The position numbers were made by a program, and so were the translations under genes. Below the pieces are notes generated by a model. It worked only from the letters and a program-made list of their open reading frames with translations. It ran no database searches and was not told the origin of the DNA. From Acidobacteriota bacterium (GTDB taxonomy: Bacteria > Acidobacteriota > Holophagae > Holophagales > Holophagaceae), in NCBI GenBank assembly GCA_016195985.1, contig JACPYP010000020.1, positions 248,001 to 312,000 of the forward strand: 64,000 nucleotides of DNA, given 5' to 3'. Within the stretch, counting starts at the first letter, position 1, and each line of letters begins with the position of its first letter. This document shows positions 1-8,082 of this stretch, one piece after another.

Positions 1-279
1 GCAGTCCTCCCAGAGGTACTCGGTCAGGGCGCGCAGCGCGCCGAACTCCGCGCGGTAGCGCAGGGTGGTGCCTTCCCGGGCCACGGAAACCAACCCCGCC
101 TCGGCCAGCGAAGCCAGGTGGTGGCTGAGGGTGGAGGCGGGAATCTCCAGGCGCGCCTGTAGTTCCCCAGCGGGCGTCCCCGCCACAGGACCCTGCACCA
201 CGCTGCGGAGGATGGTCAGGCGCACCGGGTGGCCCAGGGCTTTCAGCTGTTCCGCTGCCTGCTCCACCAACCGCCGCAT
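1..279 (-). CDS. ArsR-family transcriptional repressor, cut by window edge
   Basis: Winged-helix repressor; the 93 visible residues cover the N-terminal helix, the recognition helix (STLSHHLASLAEAGLV) and the start of the wing. The ATG at 279 is preceded by AGGAGG with normal spacing, which fixes the start. The C-terminus lies beyond base 1. The visible part lacks the ELCVCE metal motif of the other ArsR at 2222-2599, so its ligand site, if any, differs or is further on. It sits downstream of arsC with its own 70-base upstream region containing a perfect palindrome, so it is probably a separately promoted second regulator. Family call is secure; ligand is unknown. Confidence 0.85.
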   Translation of the reverse strand, partial: MRRLVEQAAEQLKALGHPVRLTILRSVVQGPVAGTPAGELQARLEIPASTLSHHLASLAEAGLVSVAREGTTLRYRAEFGALRALTEYLWEDC

Positions 280-294
280 GAACTCCTCCTGGCC

Positions 295-308
295 TAATTC
301 TAGAATTA
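295..308. promoter_or_regulatory. 14-bp perfect palindrome, candidate operator
   Basis: TAATTCTAGAATTA reads the same on both strands and lies 16 bases before the ATG of the edge arsR, between it and arsC. ArsR proteins bind short AT-rich dyads overlapping their own promoter, so this is a plausible autoregulatory operator. It stands out in an otherwise very GC-rich region. Assignment to this regulator is inference. Confidence 0.5.
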
Positions 309-350
309 TCGAAATAACATGCAAGACCTAATTTCGATTTTCATGGAAAT

Positions 351-770
351 TCAACCCGGCCAGCCCCGCTGCCCGCCCAAGGCCTCCAGATGGCGCCGGA
401 TCTCGTCGCGAGCCGCCCGGAACCGGACGCGCAGATCCTCGGGCGACAGGGCCGGATCGTCGCTGGCGGGATCGGGGACCGGCCAGTGCAGCCGCTCCGC
501 CTGGCCCAGAAAGGCGGGGCAGACTTCCTCGGCACAGAGGGTGATCACCAGATCCACGGTGGCGGAGTCGATGTCCGATACCGCTTTGGAACGGTGGGAC
601 GAGGCATCGATGCCCAGTTCATGAAGGGCTTCCACTGCATAGGGGTTCACCCGGCTGGGCCTGCTGCCCGCGCTCTGGATGAGAAATCCCGGGAAGAGCT
701 GGCGGGCCAAGCCTTCGCCCATCTGGGATCGGGCACTGTTGGCCACGCAGAGGAAAAGAAGGGATGGCAT
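351..770 (-). CDS. arsC: Arsenate reductase ArsC, low-molecular-weight phosphatase type
   Basis: Cytoplasmic enzyme that reduces arsenate to arsenite, probably with thioredoxin. The 139-residue protein begins [17 protein letters not shown]8-X5-R14 is the phosphatase P-loop, and C79 and C84 (TLCAEEVCP) are the relay cysteines of the disulfide cascade; the PVPDP segment carries the general-acid Asp. An in-frame upstream ATG exists, but the start at 770 has TAGGAG seven bases ahead and gives the usual family length. It lies 7 bases after acr3, so reduction and export are co-expressed. Confident call. Confidence 0.93.
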   Translation of the reverse strand: MPSLLFLCVANSARSQMGEGLARQLFPGFLIQSAGSRPSRVNPYAVEALHELGIDASSHRSKAVSDIDSATVDLVITLCAEEVCPAFLGQAERLHWPVPDPASDDPALSPEDLRVRFRAARDEIRRHLEALGGQRGWPG

Positions 771-777
771 GAAACTC

Positions 778-1851
778 CTACTTGCAGCATCCGGCATCGG
801 CAAGGCTGGCGGACTCATCCGGGAACCAGCGCTTCCGCAGGCGCAGCGACACGTTCACCAAGCCGATGAGCACGGGGACTTCCACCAGGGGGCCGATGAC
901 CGCCGCGAAGGCCGCTCCGTGGCCCAGTCCGAAGGTGGCCACGGCCACGGCGATGGCCAGTTCAAAGTTGTTGCTGGCGGCGGTGAAACTGAGCGTGGCG
1001 CTTTGGGGATAGTTCGCGCCCGCCTTCTTCGACAGCCAGAAGCTGGCCAGGAACATCACCAGGAAATAGATCAACAGGGGCAGCGCCACCCGCAACACAT
1101 CCGTGGGCTGGGCGAGGATCTGGCGCCCCTGCAGGCTGAACATGGCCACGATGGTGAAGAGCAGGGCCACCAGCGTGACCGGGCTGATCTTGGGAACGAA
1201 GACGCGGTGGTACCAATCGAGCCCCTTGACCGCCCCCAGCACTTTCCGCGTGAGGTAGCCCGCGATGAAGGGAATCCCCAGGTAGATGAAAACACTGGCG
1301 GCAATCTGCTGGATGGTGATGCCCACCCGCACGCCCTGCAGACCCAGCTTCGGCGGCAGCACAGTGATGAAGAGCCAGGCGTACCCGCTGAAGAAAAGCA
1401 CTTGGAAGATGGAATTGAAGGCCACGAGCCCGGCGCAGTATTCCGTGTCACCTGCCGCCAGGTCGTTCCACACGATGACCATGGCGATGCAGCGGGCCAG
1501 CCCGATGAGGATGAGGCCCACCATGAGCTCGGGCCGGTCGCGCAGAAAGAGGATCGCCAGCCCTGTCATCAGCAGGGGACCGATGATCCAGTTCTGCAGC
1601 AGGGAAAGTCCCAGCACCCGGCGGTTCCTGAAGACCAGATGCAGTTCCTCGTAGCGCACCTTGGCCAGGGGCGGGTACATCATCACGATGAGGCCCAGGG
1701 CCAGGGGCAGGCTGGTGCTGCCGGCGTTCCAGGCGTTCAGCGCGGCGTTGAAGCCCGGCGCGAAGCGGCCGAGCAGGATGCCCGCCGCCATGGCCAAAAA
1801 GATCCACAGCGTCAGGTAGCGATCAAGGAAGGACAACCGGCCCGAAGCCAT
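778..1851 (-). CDS. acr3: ACR3-family arsenite efflux permease
   Basis: Inner-membrane exporter for arsenite, 357 residues with about ten hydrophobic segments. The ACR3 signature [16 protein letters not shown] holds the conserved transport cysteine (C121), and the later [10 protein letters not shown] segment carries the conserved Glu. This is the ACR3 type, not the E. coli ArsB type. It follows the CMD-like gene by 8 bases and precedes arsC by 7, so the three form one transcript with arsR1. Length and motifs are normal. Confidence 0.93.
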   Translation of the reverse strand: MASGRLSFLDRYLTLWIFLAMAAGILLGRFAPGFNAALNAWNAGSTSLPLALGLIVMMYPPLAKVRYEELHLVFRNRRVLGLSLLQNWIIGPLLMTGLAILFLRDRPELMVGLILIGLARCIAMVIVWNDLAAGDTEYCAGLVAFNSIFQVLFFSGYAWLFITVLPPKLGLQGVRVGITIQQIAASVFIYLGIPFIAGYLTRKVLGAVKGLDWYHRVFVPKISPVTLVALLFTIVAMFSLQGRQILAQPTDVLRVALPLLIYFLVMFLASFWLSKKAGANYPQSATLSFTAASNNFELAIAVAVATFGLGHGAAFAAVIGPLVEVPVLIGLVNVSLRLRKRWFPDESASLADAGCCK

Positions 1852-1859
1852 GGTGGCGC

Positions 1860-2192
1860 CTAGCGGCAGTCGCAGCCGTCGCCGCAGGAGCCCTTCTCCT
1901 CGCCGGATTCTTCGCAGGAGCAGGATCCGCCGCAGCAGCCGCCGCCCTCGGTGAGGGTGGATTCCGCCAGGGCCATCATGATGGAATGCGGATCGCCCTT
2001 CACCCGCAGGGCCATGTTCACCGCCTCGATCATGTCCTCTTTGGACACGCCCAGCGCCTCCAGGCGGTTCTGATGGGCGCGGAAGGCACGCTCGGCATTG
2101 GAGCCGATGGCGGCGCCCAGCGCGATGAGGTTGAGGGTGATCTCGCTGAGGCCGGTTTGGTTTTCGGCCTGGGGTTCAGTCGAGGTGGTCAT
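1860..2192 (-). CDS. CMD/AhpD-like small protein with Cys-rich C-terminal tail
   Basis: 110 residues. The first 80 are helical and resemble the carboxymuconolactone decarboxylase/AhpD fold ([42 protein letters not shown]), though without the catalytic CxxC of AhpD. The last 28 residues carry seven cysteines in CC, CxC and CxxxCxC patterns mixed with Gly, Ser and Glu. Such a tail could bind As(III) or another soft metal. The ATG has AAGGAG five bases ahead. The gene sits between arsR1 and acr3, so a role as As(III) chaperone or buffer is reasonable but is inference; no enzyme activity can be assigned. Confidence 0.7.
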   Translation of the reverse strand: MTTSTEPQAENQTGLSEITLNLIALGAAIGSNAERAFRAHQNRLEALGVSKEDMIEAVNMALRVKGDPHSIMMALAESTLTEGGGCCGGSCSCEESGEEKGSCGDGCDCR

Positions 2193-2221
2193 GAGGACTC
2201 CTTGATGGGAAGGGGGATGGA

Positions 2222-2599
2222 TCAGGCGGGATCGGAAACGGGGCAGGCAGAAGGATCGCAGGTGCCGCAGCGCAGCGTCCGGGCGCGGGCCCGGTCCCGG
2301 GCCAGGTCCAGCTCCGCAGCGGCCATGAGAGGCCAGAGGGCCTCCAGCACGGGGCGGGCCGCGGCGGCCTCCGACAGGGCCACGTGCACCCAGCGGCCCA
2401 CCTTCCGCTCCCGCACCAGGCCCGTGCGCCGCAGGCCCGTGAGGTGCTCGGACACGGTGGAAGCGGCCAATCCCAGCACCTCAGCCACCTCGCAGACGCA
2501 AAGCTCGCCCCCCTGTAGCAGGGCCAGGATGCGCAGACGCGCGGGATGGGCCAGGGCTTTTAGGGTGTCCACCAGGGGACGGAGCGTGTCTGTCGTCAT
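2222..2599 (-). CDS. arsR: Arsenite-responsive repressor ArsR
   Basis: 125-residue winged-helix repressor heading the ars operon. ELCVCE at residues 32-37 is the classical As(III)-binding site in the DNA-contact helix region (C34, C36); three further cysteines near the C-terminus (C111, C114, C119) could add a metal site. The recognition helix is ASTVSEHLTGLRRTGLV. Binding of arsenite is expected to release the operon promoter just upstream. It is divergent from the M28 peptidase gene with about 100 bases between them. Function is confident; the role of the C-terminal cysteines is open. Confidence 0.93.
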   Translation of the reverse strand: MTTDTLRPLVDTLKALAHPARLRILALLQGGELCVCEVAEVLGLAASTVSEHLTGLRRTGLVRERKVGRWVHVALSEAAAARPVLEALWPLMAAAELDLARDRARARTLRCGTCDPSACPVSDPA

Positions 2600-2623
2600 T
2601 TCGCACTTTTCCGAAGCATATTT

Positions 2624-2653
2624 AATCTACCCCCAAAGGGTTTTGCTTGTCAT
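2624..2653 (-). promoter_or_regulatory. Candidate ars operon promoter
   Basis: Read on the minus strand, ATGACA (2648-2653) and TAGATT (2624-2629) are separated by 18 bases, a fair sigma-70 match 25 bases ahead of the arsR start. The AT-rich patch contrasts with surrounding GC. Predicted by eye only. Confidence 0.4.
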
Positions 2654-2699
2654 GCATCAAAAGATGATGTTTCCTTGGAGCACCCCTCCAGGAGCCACC

Positions 2700-4205
2700 A
2701 TGATGCGGACCACCCCCGCCCTCCTTCTGTTCGCCCTGAGCAGCGCCATCCAGGCCCAAATGCCGGGCATGGCCCCAGCGGCGACTCCCCCTTCCCCCGT
2801 GCCCGTGGTCGCCAGCTACCCCGACACCCCTTCCGGCCAGCTGCTGAAGGAAGTGAAGGAGCACGCCCAGGTGGTCGCACGGGTTGAGCGGCTCTGCGAT
2901 CAGATCGGCCCCCGCCTCACGGGCTCGGACCAGCTCCGCCGGGCCCAGCACTGGGCCATGGAGGAGATGAAGCGCTTCGGCGCCGAGAACGTCCATGAGG
3001 AAGCCTACGATTTCGGCCTGGCCTGGACCCGCGGCGTGGATTCGGCGCGGCTGCTCTCCCACAACGGCCTGCGCTTCCGGGTGGATCAGCTGGCCTGGAC
3101 GCCTCCGACCAAGGGCCCGGTCCAGGGCGAGCTGATGCTGGTGGACGCCCGCAATCTCGAAGAACTGCAGGCTTTCAAGGGCAAGCTGAAGGGCAAGATC
3201 CTGCTCCGATCCAATCCCTACGACAAGCGCCCGCCCCTGCCCCGCCGGAACGGCATGGACTTCGCCGCCTTCGCGGCCGAACAGGCGGCCATGACCCAGT
3301 TCCTGCTGGATGAAGGCGTCCTGGCCTCCCTTTCCATATCAGGCCGGAAGAACGGCCTGAACTACACCAGCGGCGGCGCCGGGCGTGATCCCAAGAAGGC
3401 CGCCCTGCCCACGGCCTACGTACCCCAGGAACCCTACAAGATGCTGCTGCGCCAGGTGGCCGGAAAGGAACCGGTGCGCCTGGAATTGAATCTGGGCGGC
3501 ACCTTCTCCGCCAAGCCGGTGCAGGCCTATAACGTGGTGGGCGAGATCCGCGGCACCGAGAAGCCCGCGGAAGTCGTGATCGTGGGCGCCCATCTGGACA
3601 GCTGGGACCTGGGCGTCGGCGCCACGGACAACGGCACCGGCAGCAGCGTCGCCCTGGAGGTGCTGCGCGCCTTCCAGGCCACGGGGCTGAAGCCCAAGCG
3701 CACCCTGCGGGTGGTCCTCTTCAGCGGCGAGGAGCAGGGCCTGCTGGGCTCCCGCGCCTACGCGGAAGCGCACAAGGCGGAGCTGGACCATGTCCAGGCC
3801 GTGATCGTCGATGACATGGGCACCGGCATGATCAAGGGCTTCGACCTGCAGGGCCGCGAGAATTGCCGGGCCCTCATGGCCCAGGCCATCGCGCCCCTCA
3901 ATGACCTGGGCGTGCGGGAACTCTCCCTGCGCACCATGAACGGCACCGACCACGCCTCCTTCGACCGCCTGGGCGTGCCGGCCTTCGCGGCGATCCAAGA
4001 GCCCGCCGACTACTTCGAAGGCACCCACCACAGTCAGATGGACTTCCCGGATCACATCCAGGCCGACCAGCTGGTGCAGGGGGCCCAGGCCATGGCCGGC
4101 ACCGCCTGGGAACTGCTCAACATGGACGGCCGCCTGCCCCACGGACCCGTGGCCCGTCCCCGGCCCGCCGAAAGGACCGCTCCAGCCCCCGCCGCCAAAC
4201 CCTGA
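2700..4205 (+). CDS. Secreted M28-family zinc aminopeptidase/carboxypeptidase Q-like
   Basis: 501 residues with a signal peptide (MMRTTPALLLFALSSAIQAQ), so periplasmic or secreted. The catalytic part has the M28 zinc signature: HLDSWD (H298, D300), TDNGTG (D310), FSGEEQG (E344/E345), and the late DHASFDRLG. A PA-like insert precedes it (residues about 120-260). Start is set by AGGAG at 2690; the two tandem ATGs at 2700 and 2703 are equally possible. It probably trims peptides for nutrition. It is transcribed away from the ars operon and has no functional link with it that I can see. Confidence 0.88.
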   Translation: MMRTTPALLLFALSSAIQAQMPGMAPAATPPSPVPVVASYPDTPSGQLLKEVKEHAQVVARVERLCDQIGPRLTGSDQLRRAQHWAMEEMKRFGAENVHEEAYDFGLAWTRGVDSARLLSHNGLRFRVDQLAWTPPTKGPVQGELMLVDARNLEELQAFKGKLKGKILLRSNPYDKRPPLPRRNGMDFAAFAAEQAAMTQFLLDEGVLASLSISGRKNGLNYTSGGAGRDPKKAALPTAYVPQEPYKMLLRQVAGKEPVRLELNLGGTFSAKPVQAYNVVGEIRGTEKPAEVVIVGAHLDSWDLGVGATDNGTGSSVALEVLRAFQATGLKPKRTLRVVLFSGEEQGLLGSRAYAEAHKAELDHVQAVIVDDMGTGMIKGFDLQGRENCRALMAQAIAPLNDLGVRELSLRTMNGTDHASFDRLGVPAFAAIQEPADYFEGTHHSQMDFPDHIQADQLVQGAQAMAGTAWELLNMDGRLPHGPVARPRPAERTAPAPAAKP

Positions 4206-4234
4206 GCCTTCCATGCGCCTGTCCGGCGGGAGCG

Positions 4235-5293
4235 TCAACCGGCGTTCCCGCCATCTCCTGCGAGGCGGGTGAGAGCAGCCAGGGCCTCTGGCGAGCCCAT
4301 CACCAGCAGTTCGTCGCCCTCCTGGAAACGCTCGTCTCCAGGTGGATTGAAGCGCAGGCCTTCCCCCGAATGGACCAGACCCACCAGCAGGGTGCCGGTG
4401 GCGTGGCGCAGCTGGGCTTCCCGAAGGGTCTGGCCCACCAGGGCGCTGCCTTTGGAGATGGAGATGCGCTCCATGCCCACTTCGAACTGCTCCTGCTGCA
4501 GCACGATGTCGAAGAAATTCATCATCTCGGGCTTCAGAAGCAGGCCCACCATGCGGCGGCCCCCGATCTCGTAGGGGCTCACGATGTGATTGGCCCCGGC
4601 CGCCCTCAGCTGGCGCTCGGTGCCCAGCTTCGCGCTGCGGGCCACCACGGGCAGGTCGGGCCGGATCTGCTTCACCGTGAGCGTCACCAGCACGTTGTCC
4701 GCATCGGTGGTGAGCGCCGTGATGAGGCCCCGGGCCCGGCGGATGCCCGCCCGCTCAAGCATGAGGTCGTCCATGGCATTGCCGTAGAGGATCAGCTCGC
4801 CGGAGAACCGCGGGCTGCGGCCCTTGGTATCGTCCTGTTCGATGATGACGAAGGGGACATCCGCCTTCTTCAGCTCCCAGGCGGCCTGGAAGCCCATCTT
4901 TCCGAAACCGCAGACGATGACGTGATCCCTGAGGTCGTCCAGGCGCTTCTGCATGCGTCGCTCCATGAGGTAGCCCCGGAGGTCGCCCTCGAGGAGCAGG
5001 GCCGTGAGGTTCGAAATGGCGTAGGTGGCCACGCCCAGGCCCACGATGAGGTAGAAGATCGTGAAGATTTTGGTGTGGGCGTTCACCTCGCCCAGTTCCC
5101 GGAACCCCACCGTGAACAGGGTGGTGATGGCCATGTAGAAGCTGTCCAGGGCGCTCAGCCGCGACAGGAAGTGGTAGCCCAGGGCCCCGGCCAAAATCAC
5201 CGCCGCCAGCAGGGCGAGCGCATAGCGCAGGCGCGACAGCGGGCCGTCGGCGCCGCGGTCGCGCCCGTGGGGAAAGGGCACGGCGACGCGCAT
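4235..5293 (-). CDS. Two-TM potassium channel with RCK (TrkA-N/TrkA-C) domains
   Basis: 352 residues: TM1 about 22-43, pore helix and filter 52-66, TM2 about 75-98, then a Rossmann TrkA-N domain starting VIVCGFGKMG and a TrkA-C domain near 265-345. This is the Kch/MthK-like ligand-gated channel plan. The filter reads TVGFRE instead of TVGYGD: Tyr to Phe, and Arg in place of the last filter Gly, which is unusual. The cytoplasmic part probably binds a nucleotide or Ca2+. It follows the thioesterase stop with one base between them, so the two are co-transcribed. Confidence 0.88.
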   Translation of the reverse strand: MRVAVPFPHGRDRGADGPLSRLRYALALLAAVILAGALGYHFLSRLSALDSFYMAITTLFTVGFRELGEVNAHTKIFTIFYLIVGLGVATYAISNLTALLLEGDLRGYLMERRMQKRLDDLRDHVIVCGFGKMGFQAAWELKKADVPFVIIEQDDTKGRSPRFSGELILYGNAMDDLMLERAGIRRARGLITALTTDADNVLVTLTVKQIRPDLPVVARSAKLGTERQLRAAGANHIVSPYEIGGRRMVGLLLKPEMMNFFDIVLQQEQFEVGMERISISKGSALVGQTLREAQLRHATGTLLVGLVHSGEGLRFNPPGDERFQEGDELLVMGSPEALAALTRLAGDGGNAG

Positions 5294-5294
5294 C

Positions 5295-5735
5295 CTAGCC
5301 CAGCCCGTGCTTGATGGCGAAGTTCGCGGTGCAGAGCGCCACCAGGTGTTCTCCGCAGGTGAGCCGGCATTCGAGAATGGCCCCGCGGCCCGAAAAGCGG
5401 ATCACCTTGGCCTCGCCGACAACCTCGCCCTTGGCGGGTTCCAGGTAGCGGATGTGCAGGTCCGAGGTGGCGAAGGGCATGGATCCGTCGAAGGCCGTGC
5501 TGAGGGCCAGGGCCGACACCATGTCCGCCATGGTGGCCAGCACGCCGCCGTTCACGTTGCCCCGGGCCCCGTTGATCACGGCCTTCGAGGGCAGCAGGCG
5601 CATGGAGGCCTCGCCCGGCCGCACGGATTCGATGGTGAGGCCCCAGCCCTGGATGAGTTCCCAGGGATGGAAGCGCACACGGAGTCGCTCCAGAAGATCC
5701 GGAGCCAGGGTCTCTGGAATCTGCGGCTTGGCCAT
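5295..5735 (-). CDS. PaaI-family hotdog-fold thioesterase
   Basis: 146 residues with the PaaI/YdiI hotdog pattern: GNVNGGVLATMADMVSALAL holds the conserved helix and the HGG-like motif (here NGG), and FATSDLHIRYLEPAKGEVVGEAKVIRFSGR is the beta-sheet core. It probably hydrolyses an acyl- or aryl-CoA; the substrate cannot be read. The start at MAKPQIPETL is chosen by homology length; no strong ribosome site precedes it, and an in-frame GTG at 5774 is an alternative. It is upstream of the K+ channel gene and divergent from the pstS-like gene. Confidence 0.8.
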   Translation of the reverse strand: MAKPQIPETLAPDLLERLRVRFHPWELIQGWGLTIESVRPGEASMRLLPSKAVINGARGNVNGGVLATMADMVSALALSTAFDGSMPFATSDLHIRYLEPAKGEVVGEAKVIRFSGRGAILECRLTCGEHLVALCTANFAIKHGLG

Positions 5736-5841
5736 GGCCCAGCATAGCGGAGGTGCCCCCGGCCCGGTCGTCACAACGATGCAGCAGGCCCTTCATGGGC
5801 CCGTCACTGCGGCATGGGCGAATGAGAGCAGGAGAACTGCC

Positions 5842-6846
5842 ATGTCCCCGCGAACAAGCCTTGCCATTCCACTGGTCCTGCTAGCCCTCGCCTGCCGGGG
5901 GCCCCAGGAAACGCCTCCCCCCCCAGCCCGTCCTCCCACCATGACTCAGGTGAAGGAGCTGGGCCTGCCGGCCTACGCGCCCGAACATGTGGTCAGCGGC
6001 GAGTTGCAAAGCGTAGGTTCCGATTCCATGGAACCCTTGATGGTCCTCTGGGGCGAAGACTTCAAGAAATTCCATCCCCGGGTCAGCACCCACTTCGTCT
6101 GCAAGGGCTCGGCCACGGCGCCCAAGGCCCTGATCGAAGGCACGGCCCTCATGGGACAGATGAGCCGGGAGATGAGCGATCCGGAAATCGCCGCCTTCCA
6201 GGCCAAGTACGGCTATGCCCCCACCCGCATTCCCGTGGCCGTGGATGCCCTGGTGGTCTACGTCAACGCCAACAACCCCATCCGGCAGCTGCGCATGGAG
6301 CAGATCGACGCCATCTTCTCCACCACGCGCCGCGGCGGCGCCAAGGAGGACATCCTGCGCTGGGGCGATCTGGGCCTGAACGGGGACTGGAAGCAGCGGG
6401 ACATCCAGGCCTATGGACGGGACGAGAACTCAGGCACCCGCGCCTTCTTCAAGGAACACGTGCTGAAGAAGGGCGACTTCAAGCCCACGGTCAGGGCTTT
6501 CATGGATCAATTCGCCGTCGTGGAGGCCCCCGCGGTGGACGGCGGGGGCATCAGCTACGGTCCGCTCCAGTACGCCAACCGCCTGGTGAAGGGCGTGCCC
6601 GTGGCCTCCTTCGGCAGCGACCGCTTCATCGAACCCACCCTGGAGACCATCCAGAAGGCCACCTACCCCCTGACGCGCTTCCTCTACATCTACGTGAACA
6701 AGGCCCCCGGCCGGGCCCTCGATCCCGCCGTGAAGGAATTCCTCCGCTTCGTGCTCTCCAAAGAAGGGCAGGCCGGAGTGGCCGGCTTCGGCGCCGTGGC
6801 CATCCCCGGCGACTTCGCCGCCATGAGCGCTGGGAAACTGAACTGA
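5842..6846 (+). CDS. PstS-like phosphate-binding lipoprotein
   Basis: 334 residues with a lipobox (LALAC, C18), so a membrane-anchored periplasmic protein. The substrate-binding fold matches PstS: GSDSMEPLM near the N-terminus for phosphate contact, then RDENSGTRAFFKEHVL and the late FLRFVLSKEGQ. AGGAG at 5830 fixes the start. No pstCAB genes are adjacent, so it is either an orphan binding protein or works with a transporter elsewhere. Its neighbourhood contains polyphosphate kinase two genes on, which would fit phosphate handling. Family call is good; ligand is inference. Confidence 0.85.
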   Translation: MSPRTSLAIPLVLLALACRGPQETPPPPARPPTMTQVKELGLPAYAPEHVVSGELQSVGSDSMEPLMVLWGEDFKKFHPRVSTHFVCKGSATAPKALIEGTALMGQMSREMSDPEIAAFQAKYGYAPTRIPVAVDALVVYVNANNPIRQLRMEQIDAIFSTTRRGGAKEDILRWGDLGLNGDWKQRDIQAYGRDENSGTRAFFKEHVLKKGDFKPTVRAFMDQFAVVEAPAVDGGGISYGPLQYANRLVKGVPVASFGSDRFIEPTLETIQKATYPLTRFLYIYVNKAPGRALDPAVKEFLRFVLSKEGQAGVAGFGAVAIPGDFAAMSAGKLN

Positions 6847-6938
6847 TTCACCACGGAGGCACGGAGAGCACCGAGGAAAGCACGGAGTCTCTTCTCAGTG
6901 CTTTCCTCGCTGTTTTTCCCAGTGTCCTCCGTGGTGGA
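6847..6938. repeat. Intergenic long hairpin of CACGGAG-type near-repeats (bidirectional terminator?)
   Basis: The outer arms CACCACGGAGG (6849-6859) and CCTCCGTGGTG (6926-6936) and the inner arms GAGGAAAGCAC (6873-6883) and GTGCTTTCCTC (6898-6908) are perfect complements. Each arm is itself built of short near-repeats (CACGGAG). It fills the gap between the convergent pstS-like and mrp genes and is followed by GTTTTTCCC, so it may terminate both. Belongs to a group of similar elements in this window. Confidence 0.8.
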
Positions 6939-6942
6939 TCTT

Positions 6943-7977
6943 TCAGAGCTTCAGCACGCCCTTGAGGGTGTCGGCCATCTCGCGGAAGACCTTGGTCTGG
7001 ATGCTGTCCGGATGTTCAGAGACGAAGGGCTTGCCGCTGTCGCCGCCCTCGCGGATGGCCAGATCGATGGGCACTTCGCCCAGGAAGGGCAGCCCCATGC
7101 GCACCGCCGCGGCCTTGACGCCCCCGTGGCCGAAGATCTGGGTTTCCTGGCCGCAGCCGGGGCAGACGAAGCTGCTCATGTTCTCGATGATGCCCAGCAC
7201 GGGCACCTTCACGGTGCCGAACATGCCGATGGCCTTCTTCGCGTCGAGGAAGGCCACGTCCTGGGGCGTGCTGACGATGACGGCGCCGTCCACCTGGGCG
7301 TTCTGGATGAGCGTGAGTTGCACGTCGCCGGTGCCCGGCGGCAGGTCGATGAGCAGCAGGTCAAGATCGCCCCAGGCCACGTCCTTCAGGAACTGCTGCA
7401 AGGCTTTGTTGAGCATGGCGCCGCGCCAGATGACGGGGCGGTCCTCCTCGATGAGCAGGCCCATGGACATGACCTTGATGCCATGTGCTTCCAGGGGCAG
7501 GATCTGGCCCTCCGGCGTGCCCAGGGGCGAATCCTTCAGGGCCAGCATGGTGGGGATGGAAGGGCCGTAGATGTCGGAATCCAGCAGGCCCACCTTCAGT
7601 CCCTGCTGGGCCATGGCCACAGCCAGGTTCACGGTGACGGTGCTCTTGCCCACGCCCCCCTTGCCCGAGCCCACCACCACGCAGCGCTTGATGCCGGGGA
7701 TGAGGTTCTTGAATTCCACCTGGGCCGTCTTTTCCCAGCCGATCTCGATCTCGGCGGAAGCCACGCCGGGCTGTTGGAGGATCATGGCCTCCAGCGCCTG
7801 CTTGATGGCCTGGACGCGATCCTGGTAGGCCTCCATCAGCTGGAGCAGGACGGTCACCTTGCCTTCGGTGACATCGATGCCCTTGACCGCCTTGAGCGTG
7901 GTGAGGGTGGCATTGGTTCCGGGAACCACATAGGCATTCAGGGCTTCGAACAGGGCGGCGCGGCTGATCTTCGTCAT
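6943..7977 (-). CDS. mrp: Mrp/ApbC-family iron-sulfur carrier ATPase
   Basis: 344-residue cytoplasmic P-loop ATPase that assembles or transfers Fe-S clusters. An N-terminal MIP18-like domain (about 1-95) precedes the deviant Walker A GSGKGGVGKST, the Mrp signature DSDIYGPSIP, the switch LLIDLPPGTGD, and CPGC, the cluster-binding CxxC. The ATG at 7977 has GGAG seven bases ahead; an in-frame upstream ATG gives a non-homologous extension. It is convergent with the pstS-like gene and follows ppk1 on the same strand. Confidence 0.92.
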   Translation of the reverse strand: MTKISRAALFEALNAYVVPGTNATLTTLKAVKGIDVTEGKVTVLLQLMEAYQDRVQAIKQALEAMILQQPGVASAEIEIGWEKTAQVEFKNLIPGIKRCVVVGSGKGGVGKSTVTVNLAVAMAQQGLKVGLLDSDIYGPSIPTMLALKDSPLGTPEGQILPLEAHGIKVMSMGLLIEEDRPVIWRGAMLNKALQQFLKDVAWGDLDLLLIDLPPGTGDVQLTLIQNAQVDGAVIVSTPQDVAFLDAKKAIGMFGTVKVPVLGIIENMSSFVCPGCGQETQIFGHGGVKAAAVRMGLPFLGEVPIDLAIREGGDSGKPFVSEHPDSIQTKVFREMADTLKGVLKL

Positions 7978-8082
7978 GCGTGTCTCCAGCCCCCCAGTTT
8001 GACAGGGGCGGATCCGCGTCGAAACACGGAGATTCAAGGCAGACGAAGAAACCGCGACATTCGCGGTTCTGTTTTCCTTGCT

